Of a stretch of DNA of 64,000 nucleotides, positions 22,362 through 35,002 are shown piece after piece. Position 1 is the stretch's first letter, and every line of letters begins with the position of its first letter. Origin of the DNA: Volvariella volvacea V23. Lineage: Eukaryota > Basidiomycota > Agaricomycetes > Agaricales > Pluteaceae. The notes beneath the pieces are model-generated. The model saw nothing but the letters and a program-made list of their open reading frames with translations, did not search any database and was not told the DNA's origin. The stretch is from the NCBI GenBank assembly GCA_000349905.1, contig KB722737.1, forward strand, positions 1,613,335-1,677,334, read 5' to 3'. The position numbers were made by a program, and so were the translations under genes.

Positions 22362-24046
22362 TTAGTGACGAGTCTGTCAATGGATTTAGTTTGTAATTTA
22401 GGCGAGTCCCAAAAGAGTCAAGGGCCACACCTTTTCAGCNNNNNNNNNNNNNNNNNNNNNNNNNNNNNNNNNNNNNNNNNNNNNNNNNNNNNNNNNNNNN
22501 NNNNNNNNNNNNNNNNNNNNNNNNNNNNNNNNNNNNNNNTCCAAGCAATCGCATAGTTCCTTCATAAACAAAAAATGCACAAGCATTGACAGGGAACGCA
22601 CGCACGAGGCACGGCCCCAGCCCACGGAAAAAGCCGGGAACTCCGTTCTGGTGATAGATGTGGTGTGCAGTGCTCACAAAGCTAGGTCTCTTAGCACCCG
22701 TCTCAGGAGAGAAAGGTAGAGGATATGGATATGACATCATTCGGCTATTAGGGACTGTGGATAAGCACAATCGCGGCACAAAGAAATCGGTTTAGTTCTC
22801 ACTTCTTAACATTATCCGCCGGGATGGCCATTAACCAAAACACAAAGGAACCAAGCCCGCCAGAAATAAAGTTCGCGGTGCCTACTGATAGCTAAAATGA
22901 AGAGTTGGAGCAGCTATTTTTCCAACAGAAATGGGAGAAGAATGGAGATTACCTCGAACCGAGATCCTTGTAATTGAGATAGGCCACGCATGATAGCCTA
23001 GGGTAATTCAAGAGTCAGATGCTTCGCTGCCCATTTGCTTAGAAAGGGGGTTCTCCGGACCTCGAAAGATAAAAACATCCAAAAGAAATTGCTCCGGAAG
23101 GCCAAACTGCCCGTGAACCCTGACCACAATCCACTAATACCTTGAGCTCTCATTATTTGCCTCGCGCAATCCACGGGGCCTTTGAATTGTCGATCGCTCA
23201 CCAACCTTTGGGACTGCAGCTGTAGCTTTACTGCATCAAGGCTCGTAGAGTGAACAAACAGAAGACCGAGAGGCTGACCTTTTAGCAATTCGACAGGGGT
23301 AGCTATCAGAGCGCTTTTGGAGAAGGGCAAGCATTTAATAACACTATCCCACGTGTTGGAGGCATTGATTACCTGGTCCAGCCGGCGAACAAGCCAGCAA
23401 TGCCGTGAGCTAATAAAGTCAAGCGGGGTATGTTGCTTTGCGGTGTGGGTTCCGTCATACCATGTCGAAGGAGGAAAAGACGGTAATTATGAAGCGACCC
23501 GAGCAATAAGGAGTCTATTGCAGCCCACCCAACTGCAGGTGGTGTTGCCCCTTTGTAGAGAGCAAGGAATCCCTGAAAAGCAAGGGTTTGAAATTCAGCG
23601 CAGCTCAAAGCACTGGGTGAATGAGCGTCCACCAACTTCATTATGAATGATTTTAGTTAGTACGTCCAGGGCTCCTCGGTAGGTGCCGGGTTGCGCACAC
23701 TGCATACGAGTCTTGATGGTATCAAATCTCATCACAGACGCAGGTCAAAATCTGAACTCTGGGAGCTATAGATAGACTAGTCAATGGACGTCCGAATGGT
23801 CGGAGGATACAACTGACCGACCTGAGTGGATGGCTCACCCATGACCAACGGCAACCTGTACCCTGGGTCAGCAAAGAGCGCCTGAGAGTGTGAGGAGGGT
23901 GACCTTGGTCAGACCTAGAGCATGGACGAAAAAACGGATGAAAACGACATGCACACGGGAAGACGAGCACACGCACCGCTACCCATGCCCGCAAACGCGC
24001 CGACCAGCCTGATATGGGCACTTTGGCTCGTAACATTGTCTCCCAT
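22362..24046 (-). CDS. Mitochondrial carrier family protein (carnitine/ornithine-like subfamily), interrupted by an N gap
   Basis: Inner-membrane solute carrier with three tandem repeats. I start at 24046 (MGDNVTSQSAHIRLVGAFAG). Splicing gives GMGSGAVQVAVGHGFDTIKTRMQ-like repeat one, where the usual Pro of PxD is Gly. Repeat two has TPVELLKVKLQLQSQ, and repeat three PADNVKNRMMS. Between are SLAFRSNFFWMFLSFEV and PGFFRGLGPCLVRAFPVNA. The C-terminal exon reads EGTMRLLG, then 100 N, then AEK; a final intron (22374-22430) adds TRH and stop TAA at 22362. LLGAEKTRH is the normal family tail. Substrate is not determinable; the PADNVKNRMM and RAFPVNA motifs point to the carnitine/basic amino acid branch. 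Divergent from the RING-CH gene. Confidence 0.82.
22440..22539. other. Assembly gap of exactly 100 N
   Basis: A run of 100 N, the conventional placeholder for a gap of unknown size. It falls in the penultimate exon of the mitochondrial carrier, between codons for LLG and AEK. Confidence 0.99.
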
Positions 24047-24187
24047 TCGCGGCGAATGAGTGCTTGGTTGGGAATATGAAATCGAGACGGGGACCTGACA
24101 TGTGGCCGGAAATAGTGCCGCTGACGCCACGATCCCCGTGATGAGCTCGGCATCTTTCACTTTCAAGCCCCACTCCCGTCCTCACTC

Positions 24188-25042
24188 ATGTCCGACCAGC
24201 CTCAACCGCCAGAGGAAAAGCAATGCCGCATCTGCCTTGATGGCGCTGATTCCGGTCCTGAACTTGGACGCCTCATCAGGCCATGCTTGTGCAAGGGCTC
24301 CATCAGTGTGAGTAATACGCCTCAACGGCACCAGCAAGTCTCAATCGCCTACCTCCCAGTATGTTCACGTTCGATGCCTCGACAAATGGAGAAAGACGTC
24401 TCAAAGTGATAGTGCCTTCTTCTCCTGCCCACAATGCCACTACAAGTATCGCTTCGCCCGTACAAAAATGTTCGGGATAGCTACTAATCCCGGTAAGTTG
24501 TGCAGCCGCCTACGTGCCCTGTCCATCTCAAAATCGCTCTAGTCATCGTCGGTGGCCTATCAGGACTTCTGTTCACTCTCATCGTAATGTCCTGCTCTTT
24601 CATTACCACCGTGTTCATGGAGTCCCCAGAGCAGCCGTACTATCTGGTCTCTTACTTTCGGTCCCCAGTAGACGTCTGGCAGGATTTCATTCGTGCAGTA
24701 ATTCGTGTGCTGCAAGATGAAGGCGTATTTGATTATGTCCAGGAATGGCCAAACCCTCCAGCTCGAGGCAATCCACCGATTCTCGAACCCCGAGAACCGC
24801 CGGGTCTTCTCAAACGCTTTCTGTTGCGCTTCATACTTGGTCTTCCAGTAGTAAGCGCCGGGTCGGTGCTCCAAATCTTATTCTCAAGCGGACTGGCTGG
24901 CCCAGTTCATGGACTATTCCAATTTCGCGGGAGGAGAAGAGGAAGAGGAAACTCTCGTGACGTGGCCGCCTTGCTCATAGTTGGATTGTTGATATTAGGG
25001 GTCTTGAGGTATATGCAATCTTCCTTTCGTCCCAACGCCTAG
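24188..25042 (+). CDS. RING-CH (MARCH-type) membrane E3 ubiquitin ligase
   Basis: Membrane-bound ubiquitin ligase. The start MSDQPQPPEEKQCRICLDG is followed by the C4HC3 RING-CH finger: CRIC, then CLCKGSIS, an intron near 24308-24358, YVHVRCLDKWRK, and FSCPQCHYKY. A second intron near 24493 is followed by the first hydrophobic helix (LVIVGGLSGLLFTLIVMSCS). A luminal or cytosolic loop of about 90 residues follows, then hydrophobic stretches ILGLPVVSAGSVLQILFSSG and VAALLIVGLLILGVLRYM, with a basic GRRRGRGNSR between. Order and spacing fit fungal MARCH-like proteins. Target and compartment unknown; ER or vacuole are likely from relatives. Confidence 0.85.
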
Positions 25043-25207
25043 TCACAGAGAATGCATAGGGCGATATACAAGGTATATCAATTCACGCAACAGGTGACGC
25101 AAAAACTCCTTTTGCGGGCTGAAGACGCCATTCTGGAGGTGAATGAATAAATCCACGCGACTGCCACAAATAACAGTAGATTGTATGTACAACGGAAGAG
25201 TAGCTAG

Positions 25208-28200
25208 TTACCAGCTCCTTCGTAATTGCCTTTTGATATCCTCATACAGTCTTTTGGTCTCTGTACGATTCGGTTCTAGTTCAGCAAGGTATTGGTCAAT
25301 TGCTACATCAACTCTCCCGGCTGGGAAGTCGATACGTTCATTGGGCGAGTGTTGTGGCCGTTTAGCCCGTTCCAACCAGTCAGAAAGTAGCACAGCGATG
25401 TCGGAAGATAATGTTTGGACATTAGCCTGATCATTGAACGGTGGAACCTTTTTTCGTTCGTTGGTGCTCGTTCACCAGTTGGCCAAGTGTACGCACCTGA
25501 GATTCGTACATCTCATGGAAAACGTCCCAGACTTCGGGGAATGGCACGCCACATTGAACTAGTACCCGTGGCGCCCAGCCATGCGGTACATGATCCTTGT
25601 TTGCCAGTGTAAATCGAACCAAGAGAGTAGCAATATAACCTATATCGAATCTTAGACGGTGATCTAGAGGATTGCATTCACAAGCTTACGCAGGGGGAAA
25701 GCGCTTTCAGAAGGGTAGAAGCGTTGACCATACGATACCACCCGTGACATGAGAGCTTCTGCTGTTTCCAGCGGGCTCGGCGATTCATCGATGACTATGA
25801 GACGTGAATAAAGACACAATATCAGGCATGTGGGTCAGCTTACTCTCCTGGAACACCTGGTTCCAGATGGGTTTGACTACACTTTCATCTCGGTGTTCCG
25901 ACACATGCAGGCACAGCAACTTTATTGATGGCAAATCGAATGGAATGGCGTAATTTTGATAAAGCTAGACACCGAATCAATGGATATCCTGTTAATTAAC
26001 GAACAAAGAGAACCAACCTCGCTCATCGTATAAAGTTGCTTTGAAAGAAGCCGAACCTTTTCGGCAACTTCAGGGCTATCACCTTTATGAGGTAGCAGTA
26101 TATTGAATATTTCCAACTGTACTTGTGCGACGTCGAGCTTCTCTTCCAGGTCTGTTAAGAAAGCGATGGCCGTTTCATGTCGCCCTCCAGAAGACACTGG
26201 ATGCGACTTGGCGTTTGCAACAGCAAGGGTCAAGTACTCCAATCGCTCAGTGAGCGGGAGATCGAACCTAGGTATATTAGTGGGGCCGACTTTGTAAATT
26301 CAAACCAGGCTTACTGATCCGACTCAGCCAGAGCCGCTAAAATCTCAGCAGCTCTTAGTGGCTGGTCATTCTTAACATAGAATTGCCACAACAATTGGAA
26401 CTTCTGGACAGTGACAGGTTCTCTTCGAAGGTGTGCTTCCAAGTATGGGGGTCTCATCTGCCACGTAATAAGTATCGCATCTCGGGAAAGAAAATGACAG
26501 CGAACCTCCAACAAGTCGTCAGCGAGGCCACGGCCAATAAGCCATTCATACAATGTTGAATGGAACATCTCGTCATCTGACGCAAATGCCAGTTCATAGG
26601 CATGGCTTCGGACTGCTTCCTGTTCGTCAGCACTCAAGTCACCAGTCACTGAAGCTTTCGCATTGATGCAATTCTCTTCGAACACAGTGAGGGAATCCAG
26701 CACGAGGTCGTAACATCTGAGTCGTTGTTCCGCAGCCTCTTGTCCATTTCCTCCATTAGGACAGCCTGCCCTCCAGTATTCAAGCCCTGATTCATCAACA
26801 TCGAAGACTTGGGCGCAAGTCAATGGAAGAAGGACGGCTCCTATAAACGGAGGATCGGTAAAGACGATTTCATGGTAGGTGTAGCCTCACCTTTTGCGTA
26901 CTTGAGTTGCTGGTAGTCCCCGCAAATTTCCCTGAGTTTCTCGAACTCAAGGATCCGCGCGCCCTTGATAAACAATCTGGACCATGTTATTAAAGCCCTA
27001 ATGATGTGCCGATAATGTTACCTGAGTGACTCTGCCAACCAGTTTTCCCTTTCTGAAAGGTTGCGCGTTTCAACAGCCTTCCGGACGTTCTCTTTCGCCT
27101 ATATAACGATTAACTCAAATTATGACAATCCTCAGTTGGGTCGCACCTTGTAGAGCATGACATCATCTGTGCTACAGAAAGAGCCACAGCGGGTTTGTAG
27201 AACCTCACTGATTGCGTCCACCTAGGGATAATAGGGGTTACGATATGGGGATCAGGTTAAGTGGGACACTCACACTAATTTGCTGCCCAATTTGCTGATC
27301 AATGACAACGTTGACTAGTGCTCTTGATATCACGATGCCATTTTGGGTCGTGATCAGATCCTCAAACGTTTGAGCTAGAATTGACTGTTGGATGCTAGGA
27401 TCGCACCTATGCAGGCTGAGTACAGACTCCACTTGAAGTACAATGTATGACGTACTGAGAAATGAGCTGGCTGAGATTGTAGTCACTTAACAGTAAAATG
27501 AAACTCAGGGCTTCAATTGTTCGTCCCAGCAGAGAAAGCAACTCCGAAACAGAATGCTGTTCGGCCTGCAAGGGTGTCAGTGATCACTCTAATGAATGCA
27601 AGGAAGAAACGAGGCGAACCCTCCACGCTTCTTGTTCTGGCATCGCAGCTTTGTTACTGGCCGACTCTCCGGGTGAGGATTGGAAGAGGTGTGGGTTCTT
27701 GTCTAGGAATTCCTTCAAGCTGAAAAGATTCTTTTGAATAACCTCCAGCTTGTCATCATTAACGACCAGCTGCTGAATTGTCCCCCTGTCTCCGAATTTA
27801 ACAGCACGAGGATGTATTCATGAGCAAATCACTCACGCGAGTTTAGTTAGCTTAGATTTCCATATAGGCCGGACAAGGCGAGCAAAGTAAAGGGCAAGCC
27901 CCTCCCGTCGACCGCTATAAATAGCTGTTCCTTGGCTATCTGCTGTTCCAGTAATTAGAATGTGAAGCACGAGTAAGCAAGTAGAACAAACCAGTCCCAT
28001 ATGTCACGCGCTCTGTCCACATAGGTCTTTCACCAAAATCGTAGAACGCTTGCTTAGCGACCGCAATCAAGTCAGGTCCGAGACCAACAGAAGCAGAGGA
28101 GCCTGCAGCGTCAGGCACATCAACAAACGTGTTTCCGCTTGCTAATCCAAGGAGCATGGCACAAGTCTGATCTCGGCCAAAGCTAGGAGGGTTTGCTTCA

Positions 28201-30254
28201 GCTTCTTCACGGCAAAAAAAAGGGTAGGACGCACCTATCACGGAATTCAATAATTGGCTGAACATTTCCCTCTGCCTGTAACTCTTCCAAGACCGCCCGG
28301 AGGTAGTCAACAGCACGCCGCTTAGCCAACATAGTCAAGCCAACATTAGTCAAAAGAATAAACTGGTGGGGCATTTCTCCAAATTGCGTAGACAACTCGT
28401 TGAGAATAGCAGGGACTGGAGTACTTGAAGGAGGTTCGATATCCTCTCTTGGGACGGCTGCCATTGCCCACGTCCTTCCGGGGATAGCTAGAAGCGTCGC
28501 ATTTTCAGTCAGAGGCGGGCGGTTGCTGCTGCCTGCATAATTGGCGTATTGCTGTGTCTGATTTGAGTGCTGGGGAATATTAACTTGTCCAATCGAACCA
28601 ATCCGCGTGAGATCGGGGGCCATGCAAGCAATAAAGTCCGTTCCTTCTGTATCTCCTTGTTGAGCGGCAACAAGTAGACCATCACAATAAGAGGTATTGT
28701 CTATGGTGGTGGATATGAATGGGCGTGTTGTTGGGTGTTGAGAAGTCTGTGAAGAGCTATAATTAACAGCAGGTCTGCGACCAGTCAATTGCTCGTCGGG
28801 GTGTGGCAGATTGGAGGGTGGCAGGCGAACATGCACAAGATGAAGAGGCCGATATCCGACGCTAGATAGACTAGCTCCTCCTCCATAAGAATACGCGTAG
28901 GTTATAGAGGGCGAAAAATACAGCCTCACGCCATTGGCTGTCACAGCAAATAACTGAAGGCCTGAACGCGATTCGGAGGCCCGTATTATATGCAATGACG
29001 TGAGGTGAAAGCTCTGGGGCGAGAGAGCGGGTGATCCTGGTGCTTTGTCTTGTGCTGCCTTATAAAGGTTGGTAATACTTTGCAGGTGTTGGATTGTTTT
29101 GTCGGAGGTGGGCTTGTAGACCGATATTGAATTCTTGGAGGAGAGTGTGTAGAAAACCCCTCGCTCGTGATCAGGGACAATGGAAACCACGCGATCTGGT
29201 GCAAATGGATGTGGCATCAATGTTATCTCCTGCACTCCTGTACTCACCTTCTGTACTTGACGACGCAAATCGAGGTAGAAGACTCTGAACCCCACCGACC
29301 GAATGGTTGATTAATTGCACCCGCTTTCCAAACCAAGATTCCGTCTCCTGATAGTGAAGCTCGTATAGATTCCCATCCTGTGCACCGCACATAAAAATCC
29401 TTCCATCTGGGGTGCCCACAACCGAAGTCATCTCCACTTCTGTCGATATCATGAGATCCGTCGCATAAAGCTTTATGTCCTTGTAAGACTGAGCGCTGCG
29501 ACTCCCCGGACTAACACAAGAGATACCAATAAGCAACACCGAAATAGGCGTGCATATGACAAGAAGGTAGTTGATGTCGTCAATGAACATCCCGCGCTTT
29601 GGATGAACCAATGCCACATGGGTGATCACATCAGGTTGGTCGACGAAGGAGCTTATTTCCTGTCTGCGCCAGGTTGTGAGTAGCTGTTACGCAGGTATTA
29701 GCATAAGTATAAGCCTACCCCTCAACGTAGTTCCACAGAAAGAGTTTGTGGTCTATTGTTATCCACACACGCCCAATGTCTGGCATCAAACCCATGTGGG
29801 ACGTGACATTTGCACCTGGTAGTTCCAGTCAGAGTGCTTCGGCGTTGAGGTTGGGCTTTGGGCATACTGTCATAATACTGGAACAAGCCCTCTGGGATGC
29901 TCTTGAACCTCTTCTTCTGATATGGTACTCGAAAGTCATCTGGATGGACACTGTATGCAGCAGACATAGAGCCACCGGCTGATGCTATATGAGGGATTGT
30001 TTCCTCAGCAAGGTATAATACACACCAGCTAGTGCATCCCCAAGATCGGGAATAATTTGGGCATCCTTCAAAAATTGGTCCTGCAACACTCGACTTGCGT
30101 TTTGCAGCGCCTGCAAGTCGGCATGTGGTGGTTTTGAGGACTGTGCTGGCCGTGTCAGCGCCGCGTTTTGGGAGGGGAGCGTCGAGCTCGCAAAGGCGCG
30201 TGAGGAGGCCATCAGAGAGGTGTACGGTTGTTCTGTTCTGGTTCCACGCGCCAT
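25208..30254 (-). CDS. NUP170: Nucleoporin NUP155/NUP170 (inner ring of the nuclear pore)
   Basis: Large inner-ring scaffold nucleoporin, about 1,350 residues in many short exons. The start MARGTRTEQPYTSLMASSRA may instead be the internal Met (MASSRAFASS). Then come ALQNASRVLQDQFLKDA, DDFRVPYQKKRFKSIPEGLF, the conserved GLMPDIGRVWITIDHKLFLW, the propeller with TPDGRIFMCGAQDGNLYELH and SWFGKRVQLINHS, PHPFAPDRVVSIVPDHERGV, and the helical C-terminal solenoid (RRAVDYLRAVLEELQAEGNV, QTCAMLLGLASGN, down to IDQYLAELEPNRTETKRLYE). The stop is at 25208. The Nup155 signature blocks occur in the right order over 5 kb. Exon borders between 25.4 and 28 kb were not all resolved. Divergent from the RNase III gene, 114 bp apart. 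Confidence 0.85.
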
Positions 30255-30367
30255 GAACGATCGTGGCCACGTGCACCCTTAGGTAATCAAGATTGTGGTG
30301 GCTGGCCCAAGTCCTCGCCCCGCTTAATTCTAAAGCTTCAAAGCGCTCCTTAGAGTCAATACCAGCC

Positions 30368-31556
30368 ATGGGCCGCCAGCGCACTCCTCGTCTCTTTCCA
30401 TTTTCTCCGCACTCGGCCAACGGTTGCATCCTGAAGTCTGTTCTGCAGTTTATCTATGGGCGTTCTTACGTCTTTAGCCTACCCTCTCTCTCTGAGGCCA
30501 GTTGGGAAAGCTTGTGCTCTGACCCATGTGAACGCGAGCGCCTTGAGTTTGTCGGAGACTCACTACTCAGCTCTGCAATCGCTCAGGAGCAGATGCGAAT
30601 TTTCCCAGATGGCACACCCGGAATGTATACCGTAAGTTGCTGCTAGCATCCTATTGACCGCTGAAGGACAGAATGCAATAAATCATTCGTAGGCAACTAG
30701 ATCAATTTTAACGACTAATGCTATGTTTGCTCACCTTATGGCGAGGCTAGGACTCTACAAATGCGGGGATCCAGTAAGACTGGCGGCTGACGCATTTGAA
30801 GCCATCATTGGTGCTTATCACGCTGAATGTGGACCAACCAGTCTGCAAGAATGGATTTCTCAATACTTTAGCCCGCTGATTATTGCAGCCGAGACAGGAT
30901 ATCGGCGCTCTCTGTCAGTTTACAACATCCCATGCTGCCATTCTCTAACTATTCTGTTCCTTTCACCATCATAGCTCATGCAAAAGGCGTTCGTTGACAC
31001 GATATGAACATGATCAAGCCATGTCAAGAGGTTGTCCCCTTTTCAAACCTGAGTTCGCGTATAGTAATGTGCTGTGATTCAGATGGTAGAAAATACCGGG
31101 CCTTAATACGCACAAGAGCAAGATTGCATCCTCACCAACCCTCAGTTGGCCTACTCCCCCCCCAACGATCTGACAGCAGCAAGGCAAAATCGATCACAAA
31201 CAAGGATAATGTTTTGTTGACTGCCATGGGGGTGGGCGCCCTCCAGGTAGGAAAAAAAGCAACATGCTAGGCACCATATTGATCTTCTGTACCAGGATGT
31301 GGAGCAGCCGGGGAAGGATGGACTCTATCGCTCGGTTTCACGTCAGCCTTCCAGCTCCCCGATACCTATCTCGGTCAAGCGTAATCCCATTGGCTCCAGA
31401 CAAGGAAATGCGGCCGATCTCAAGAATGGCCCAATTCCGATCCCCATACACTTACTACAATCAAAGAGATTCCCGTCAAGACCAACAAGACCAATGGCAC
31501 CAGCAACAAGTTTGGCAGCCCCTGGAAGCATAAACAATCCCATTATCATTGACTGA
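30368..31556 (+). CDS. RNase III-domain protein with disordered tail
   Basis: Double-strand-specific endoribonuclease fold. Start MGRQRTPRLFPFSPHSANGC at 30368. The RNase III signature ERLEFVGDSLLSSAIAQ keeps the catalytic Glu and Asp. After an intron (30630-30692) come ATRSILTTNAMFAHLMARLG and the second acidic pair, ADAFEAIIGAYHAECGP. The catalytic set therefore looks complete. A further intron from about 30916 to 30974 leads to basic sequence SCKRRSLTRYEHDQ. Beyond that the exon structure is uncertain; a final exon from about 31298 codes a Ser/Pro-rich tail ending PGSINNPIIID. I see no double-stranded RNA-binding domain. It could be a mitochondrial or cytosolic RNase III; Dicer is excluded by size. 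Confidence 0.72.
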
Positions 31557-31709
31557 GCCTACGCTTGCGTGATAACACACCAATCACTCAATTTGCCTTA
31601 TTCAGATGAAGATCAATAATGAAGATAAGCCACAGTACATTCGAACATGTCACAGAACAAATCAACGAAAGGTCAAGTATTTACCACTCTCAACATTTAT
31701 GAATGGAAT

Positions 31710-33753
31710 CTAGAAATGCTCCTGTATATAGTGTTAGTATATCTGCTGCATGGTAAAAAAGAAATTAACATGTACCTTGGCGAACGTGAATTCCACAGTC
31801 GGGCCAGAGTGCTGGATAGTTGCCTCTTTAATGGCCTTGGCAACCACGGAGGGGCCACAGAAGTAGGTCTAAGATTCGGAAGTAAGGATGGTGAGTTTAC
31901 AAGGGCAAAGACGGCAGGTGCGTACCCCAACTTTGGTCCTTAATTGGGATTTACTTCCTGGGAGATATTGGCCGCTTTCAATAGCTTGCCTCAGTCGGCC
32001 GTAGATAGAAGACCAATCAGGACGTCCAAACATTGTGCGGGAACGCAAGAGAGTCAAGGGGTCATACTCAGCACCAGCATCATTGACAGCAATGTTCCAG
32101 AGCATATCCTCGCCAATCTTTTGGGTGAGATAAATGTTGATGCGCAGGAAGTTTGCTATTACGTGCATGAAAACAAGCCCACGTCAAAGAAAGGACAGTT
32201 CACTCACGATCCGCTTGAGCTGCTTCAACTTCTTGAAGTAGTGTCTGGAACCAACCGAAGGAAGGAGCGTCCTTGGCAACCCAGATAAATTCCACCCGGC
32301 GAAGAGTGCCCAGAGTGCCCTTTCTTTGACGATACCAAATGTGCTTCAAGATTGATGCAAACGGGGTGACACCTGGACAGGATTTAGATTGTGGGAAGTC
32401 GGTTAATGGCATAATACTTACCAATACCAGCACCAATAAGGACAGCGACCTCACAAGAGAAGACATCCTCAGCTGGGGCACCGTAGGGACCATCGATGCG
32501 AACGATTGGCAAAGGCTTGCCTGCTGTGCTTGAATCGATTTCTACGAAATCGCCGCGGGTTCCATATAACTTCTCATCTTTCTCGACGCCATTCATCGCC
32601 GCATTTGTCATGGCCTTGACGACGGATGGACCAACACCCAAACGTTCGCCGAGGGCATAGGTGAAGTCACCAACTTGCCGGATGTGGACAGAGACGTAGG
32701 GGTCCTCAGGTGCAGATGTGATGGTGAACTAGGTGATGACTTAGATCAGATTGCATGTAGAAAGGACTAATATCCACATACAGGATGCCACTGCCAACGA
32801 GAAACCTCGGGAACTTGGAGGAATAACCATTGTCCGGCTGTGTATTTGAAACTGGGCTTCACAATGCGGAGTTCCATAGCACCACTGGGATGGACAAGAA
32901 CCTTTGACAAGCGAGTGGCCCTGCGAGCACGAATCTCTCTCCATACTCGCTCACCGAAATAGATAATGCCTGGCCAGATAATGAATCGCCAGCTCAGGTA
33001 GCCCAAGCAATGTTCAGTCGAATAGAAGGGGAAGGTGGGAATGTAGTCTGGCTCAACACTGTCGCGAACGAAACATCCGGTTGCGTGGGTATAGAGACCA
33101 ATCATGAAGAAGAATGCCAGGTGATGGGTGTACCAGAACGCCTCGAAACACTGCTGGCGAACTTTCTTGTGAGCAGTGCTATACATGAGAACCATTATAA
33201 GGAGCATAAAGTGTCCGGTAATACCACCGGGCTGGGTATAATGGATCATCTGTGCTGATTGCTTGCGGATTTCTAGAGAAGATGGGGTAAGGTGCGAGAA
33301 AGACCAAGCGGACAACAACGTACGAGTGCGCTCAACATTGATGAAATTGACGTAGTGAGCGGTCGTATGAACCATAGACCAGAAAGCCATGGAGTATGCA
33401 ACTTGCCGGTGGAACCAGATATTCTCATCAGCAGGGAACAGCCAAGTAAGCTTGGGGCGCACAACACGGATGATGTTGCGCAGCATGGGTATAAGGATGA
33501 GGCCGCCATCGAAAGCCAAAACAAGCCCAGCGCCTCTGGATATCCAGACGGAGTACTGAAGGGTATTCAAGCCTGCCAATCTTTGGTTGGTGGCCTACAA
33601 AGATGTTAGCGTAGGAAATGGAATGAAGCAGATGAGAGCGACCTGGCTGTACCACCCGTAGCCAAAGAAGAAGAAATGGAGGCCATAGAAGATGACGTTG
33701 AAAGCCAGGCGCTTGCCAACAAGGAATTCACGGTGGAACCAGGATTCACCCAT
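31710..33753 (-). CDS. NOXA: NADPH oxidase NoxA (gp91phox-type)
   Basis: Transmembrane flavocytochrome making superoxide, used in fungi for hyphal fusion, polarity and fruiting. Start MGESWFHREFLVGKRLAFNV at 33753. Haem-binding membrane core: WFHRQVAYSMAFWSMVHTTA, HYVNFINVER, GHFMLLIMVLMYSTA, FWYTHHLAFFFMIGLYTHAT. The FAD site HPFTITSAPEDPYVSVHIRQ and NADPH site CEVAVLIGAGIGVTPFASIL follow, joined over introns. The C-terminus GVYFCGPSVVAKAI is followed by a last tiny exon, giving FAK-EHF and stop at 31710, the typical ending. No N-terminal EF-hand, so NoxA rather than NoxC. Length about 550 residues. Regulators (NoxR, Rac) are not in this window. Confidence 0.92.
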
Positions 33754-34171
33754 TGATGAAGTGCGACTAGTTTGTTCGTAGTGTGGAGGAATAAAGTCGT
33801 GAGTCCGGGACCGGCCAGACGATGAAAGGAAAGGAGGGGGAAAGGTATAAAAAAGAGGAGAAAGTGGGTAGCCAGACAAAGAGAGAGGAAGGGAGAAGGG
33901 GAAGATAAAACGGAGTGGGTGAGGAGTTGTTTGGTGTCATGACAATATCACTGATCACAAACAACTCGCCCGCTGTTCCTCTGTTCTGGGTCCTCTGTCC
34001 CGTTCCCTTGGATCGATTCTTGCCCGTCTCTCTTCCCGTAGTATAGCCTCGCCGTCAAGGATAGATTCTTTTCGTTGATACCATCAATCACCCACCGCTT
34101 GTGTCCCTTATCGGCCATCCCGGCCCAACCATAACTTACATTACCCTACTAGTAATACAAGCCCTCAGGCC
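33754..34171. promoter_or_regulatory. NoxA promoter and leader
   Basis: Between the NoxA start and the MAD2 stop, both minus-strand. Bases about 33810-33910 are purine-rich on the plus strand, so the NoxA leader is CT-rich. A second CT-rich patch lies near 33970-34040. No specific operator recognised. The distal part should include the MAD2 3' UTR. Confidence 0.35.
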
Positions 34172-35002
34172 CTACTCGTCATAGCGATATGCAACCATAG
34201 CCTCAATTCGGTGCACATCTGTACTGAAACTCCTCATCTTCACCTGCTGGCTCTTGCCCGCCTCTATGGCCAGCGGATCCGTATCGACCCATTCCCCTGC
34301 AGGCACGTCCGCAGAGTCCGATGTGTACGCCAAAATATTGAACACAGTGGGCTCGTTGATCACCGGCAGATAGGTCACCATCGATATGATCTGCTTCAAA
34401 ATAGCCCGAATTTCAGACTGTATCTCTGCATCGGGTTTCGGTGGCACCCTATCCTGCGGATATTAGCGACATGCTTCGGAGCGAAACATCTACCGTACTT
34501 TACTGTGGGGTCGGTAGGTGGTTTGACCAGTTTGATATCGAACACCCAGCGTTCCAGTGGCGTGCGCGTGTCCTTGGAGATTATTGCCAAAACGAGCTGG
34601 GTGACCGATCCAGTCAAGAGCCACTCTGCAAAAATCAACCTGATTTGTTCGTGGAGGGACCACCATTGAACCCACTTTGTACTTGGCTGAGGATTCTATT
34701 AAGAAAAGTTGTGAACAATTATCCTAGGGGCGGACACACAGACCATACTTTTCGAGGTAATTAGCCAACGCCAGGTCTTGTGTCACCAACACGGTCTGGC
34801 CATATTTCTTCACCATATGAAAATCATCGGAGGGGTATACTTCACGCTGGAAGAGGATGCTATGTTGTCTGGTCAGAAGAATGTTTGGCAAGCACACCAC
34901 CCATGCTCACGTATTAACAGCAAAATTAAAGAATTCAGTCACCAACGCGGCTGATCCTTCCAAAGTAATGGCTCGCTGCTTGGAGGCCTGCTTAGGTGGC
35001 AT
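34172..35002 (-). CDS. MAD2: Spindle assembly checkpoint protein MAD2 (HORMA domain)
   Basis: HORMA-fold protein that inhibits APC/C-Cdc20 until kinetochores attach. Start MPPKQASKQRAITLEGSAAL at 35002, then VTEFFNFAVNT. An intron leads to the exon with SILFQREVYPSDDFHMVKKY and the YGQTVLVTQDLALANYLEK block. Next come LLTGSVTQLVLAIISKDTRT, LERWVFDIKL, ILKQIISMVTYLPVINEPTV, FNILAYTSDSADVPAGEW and the safety-belt tail MRSFSTDVHRIEAMVAYRYD ending E. Every block matches MAD2 in order. Divergent from TAF5 with 157 bp between the likely starts. Confidence 0.92.

Noticed and set aside
29722..30429. 235-codon minus-strand frame over the NUP155 start and RNase III promoter
   Set aside because: It runs antisense to the RNase III first exon and out of frame with NUP155 exons, which carry the conserved motifs.
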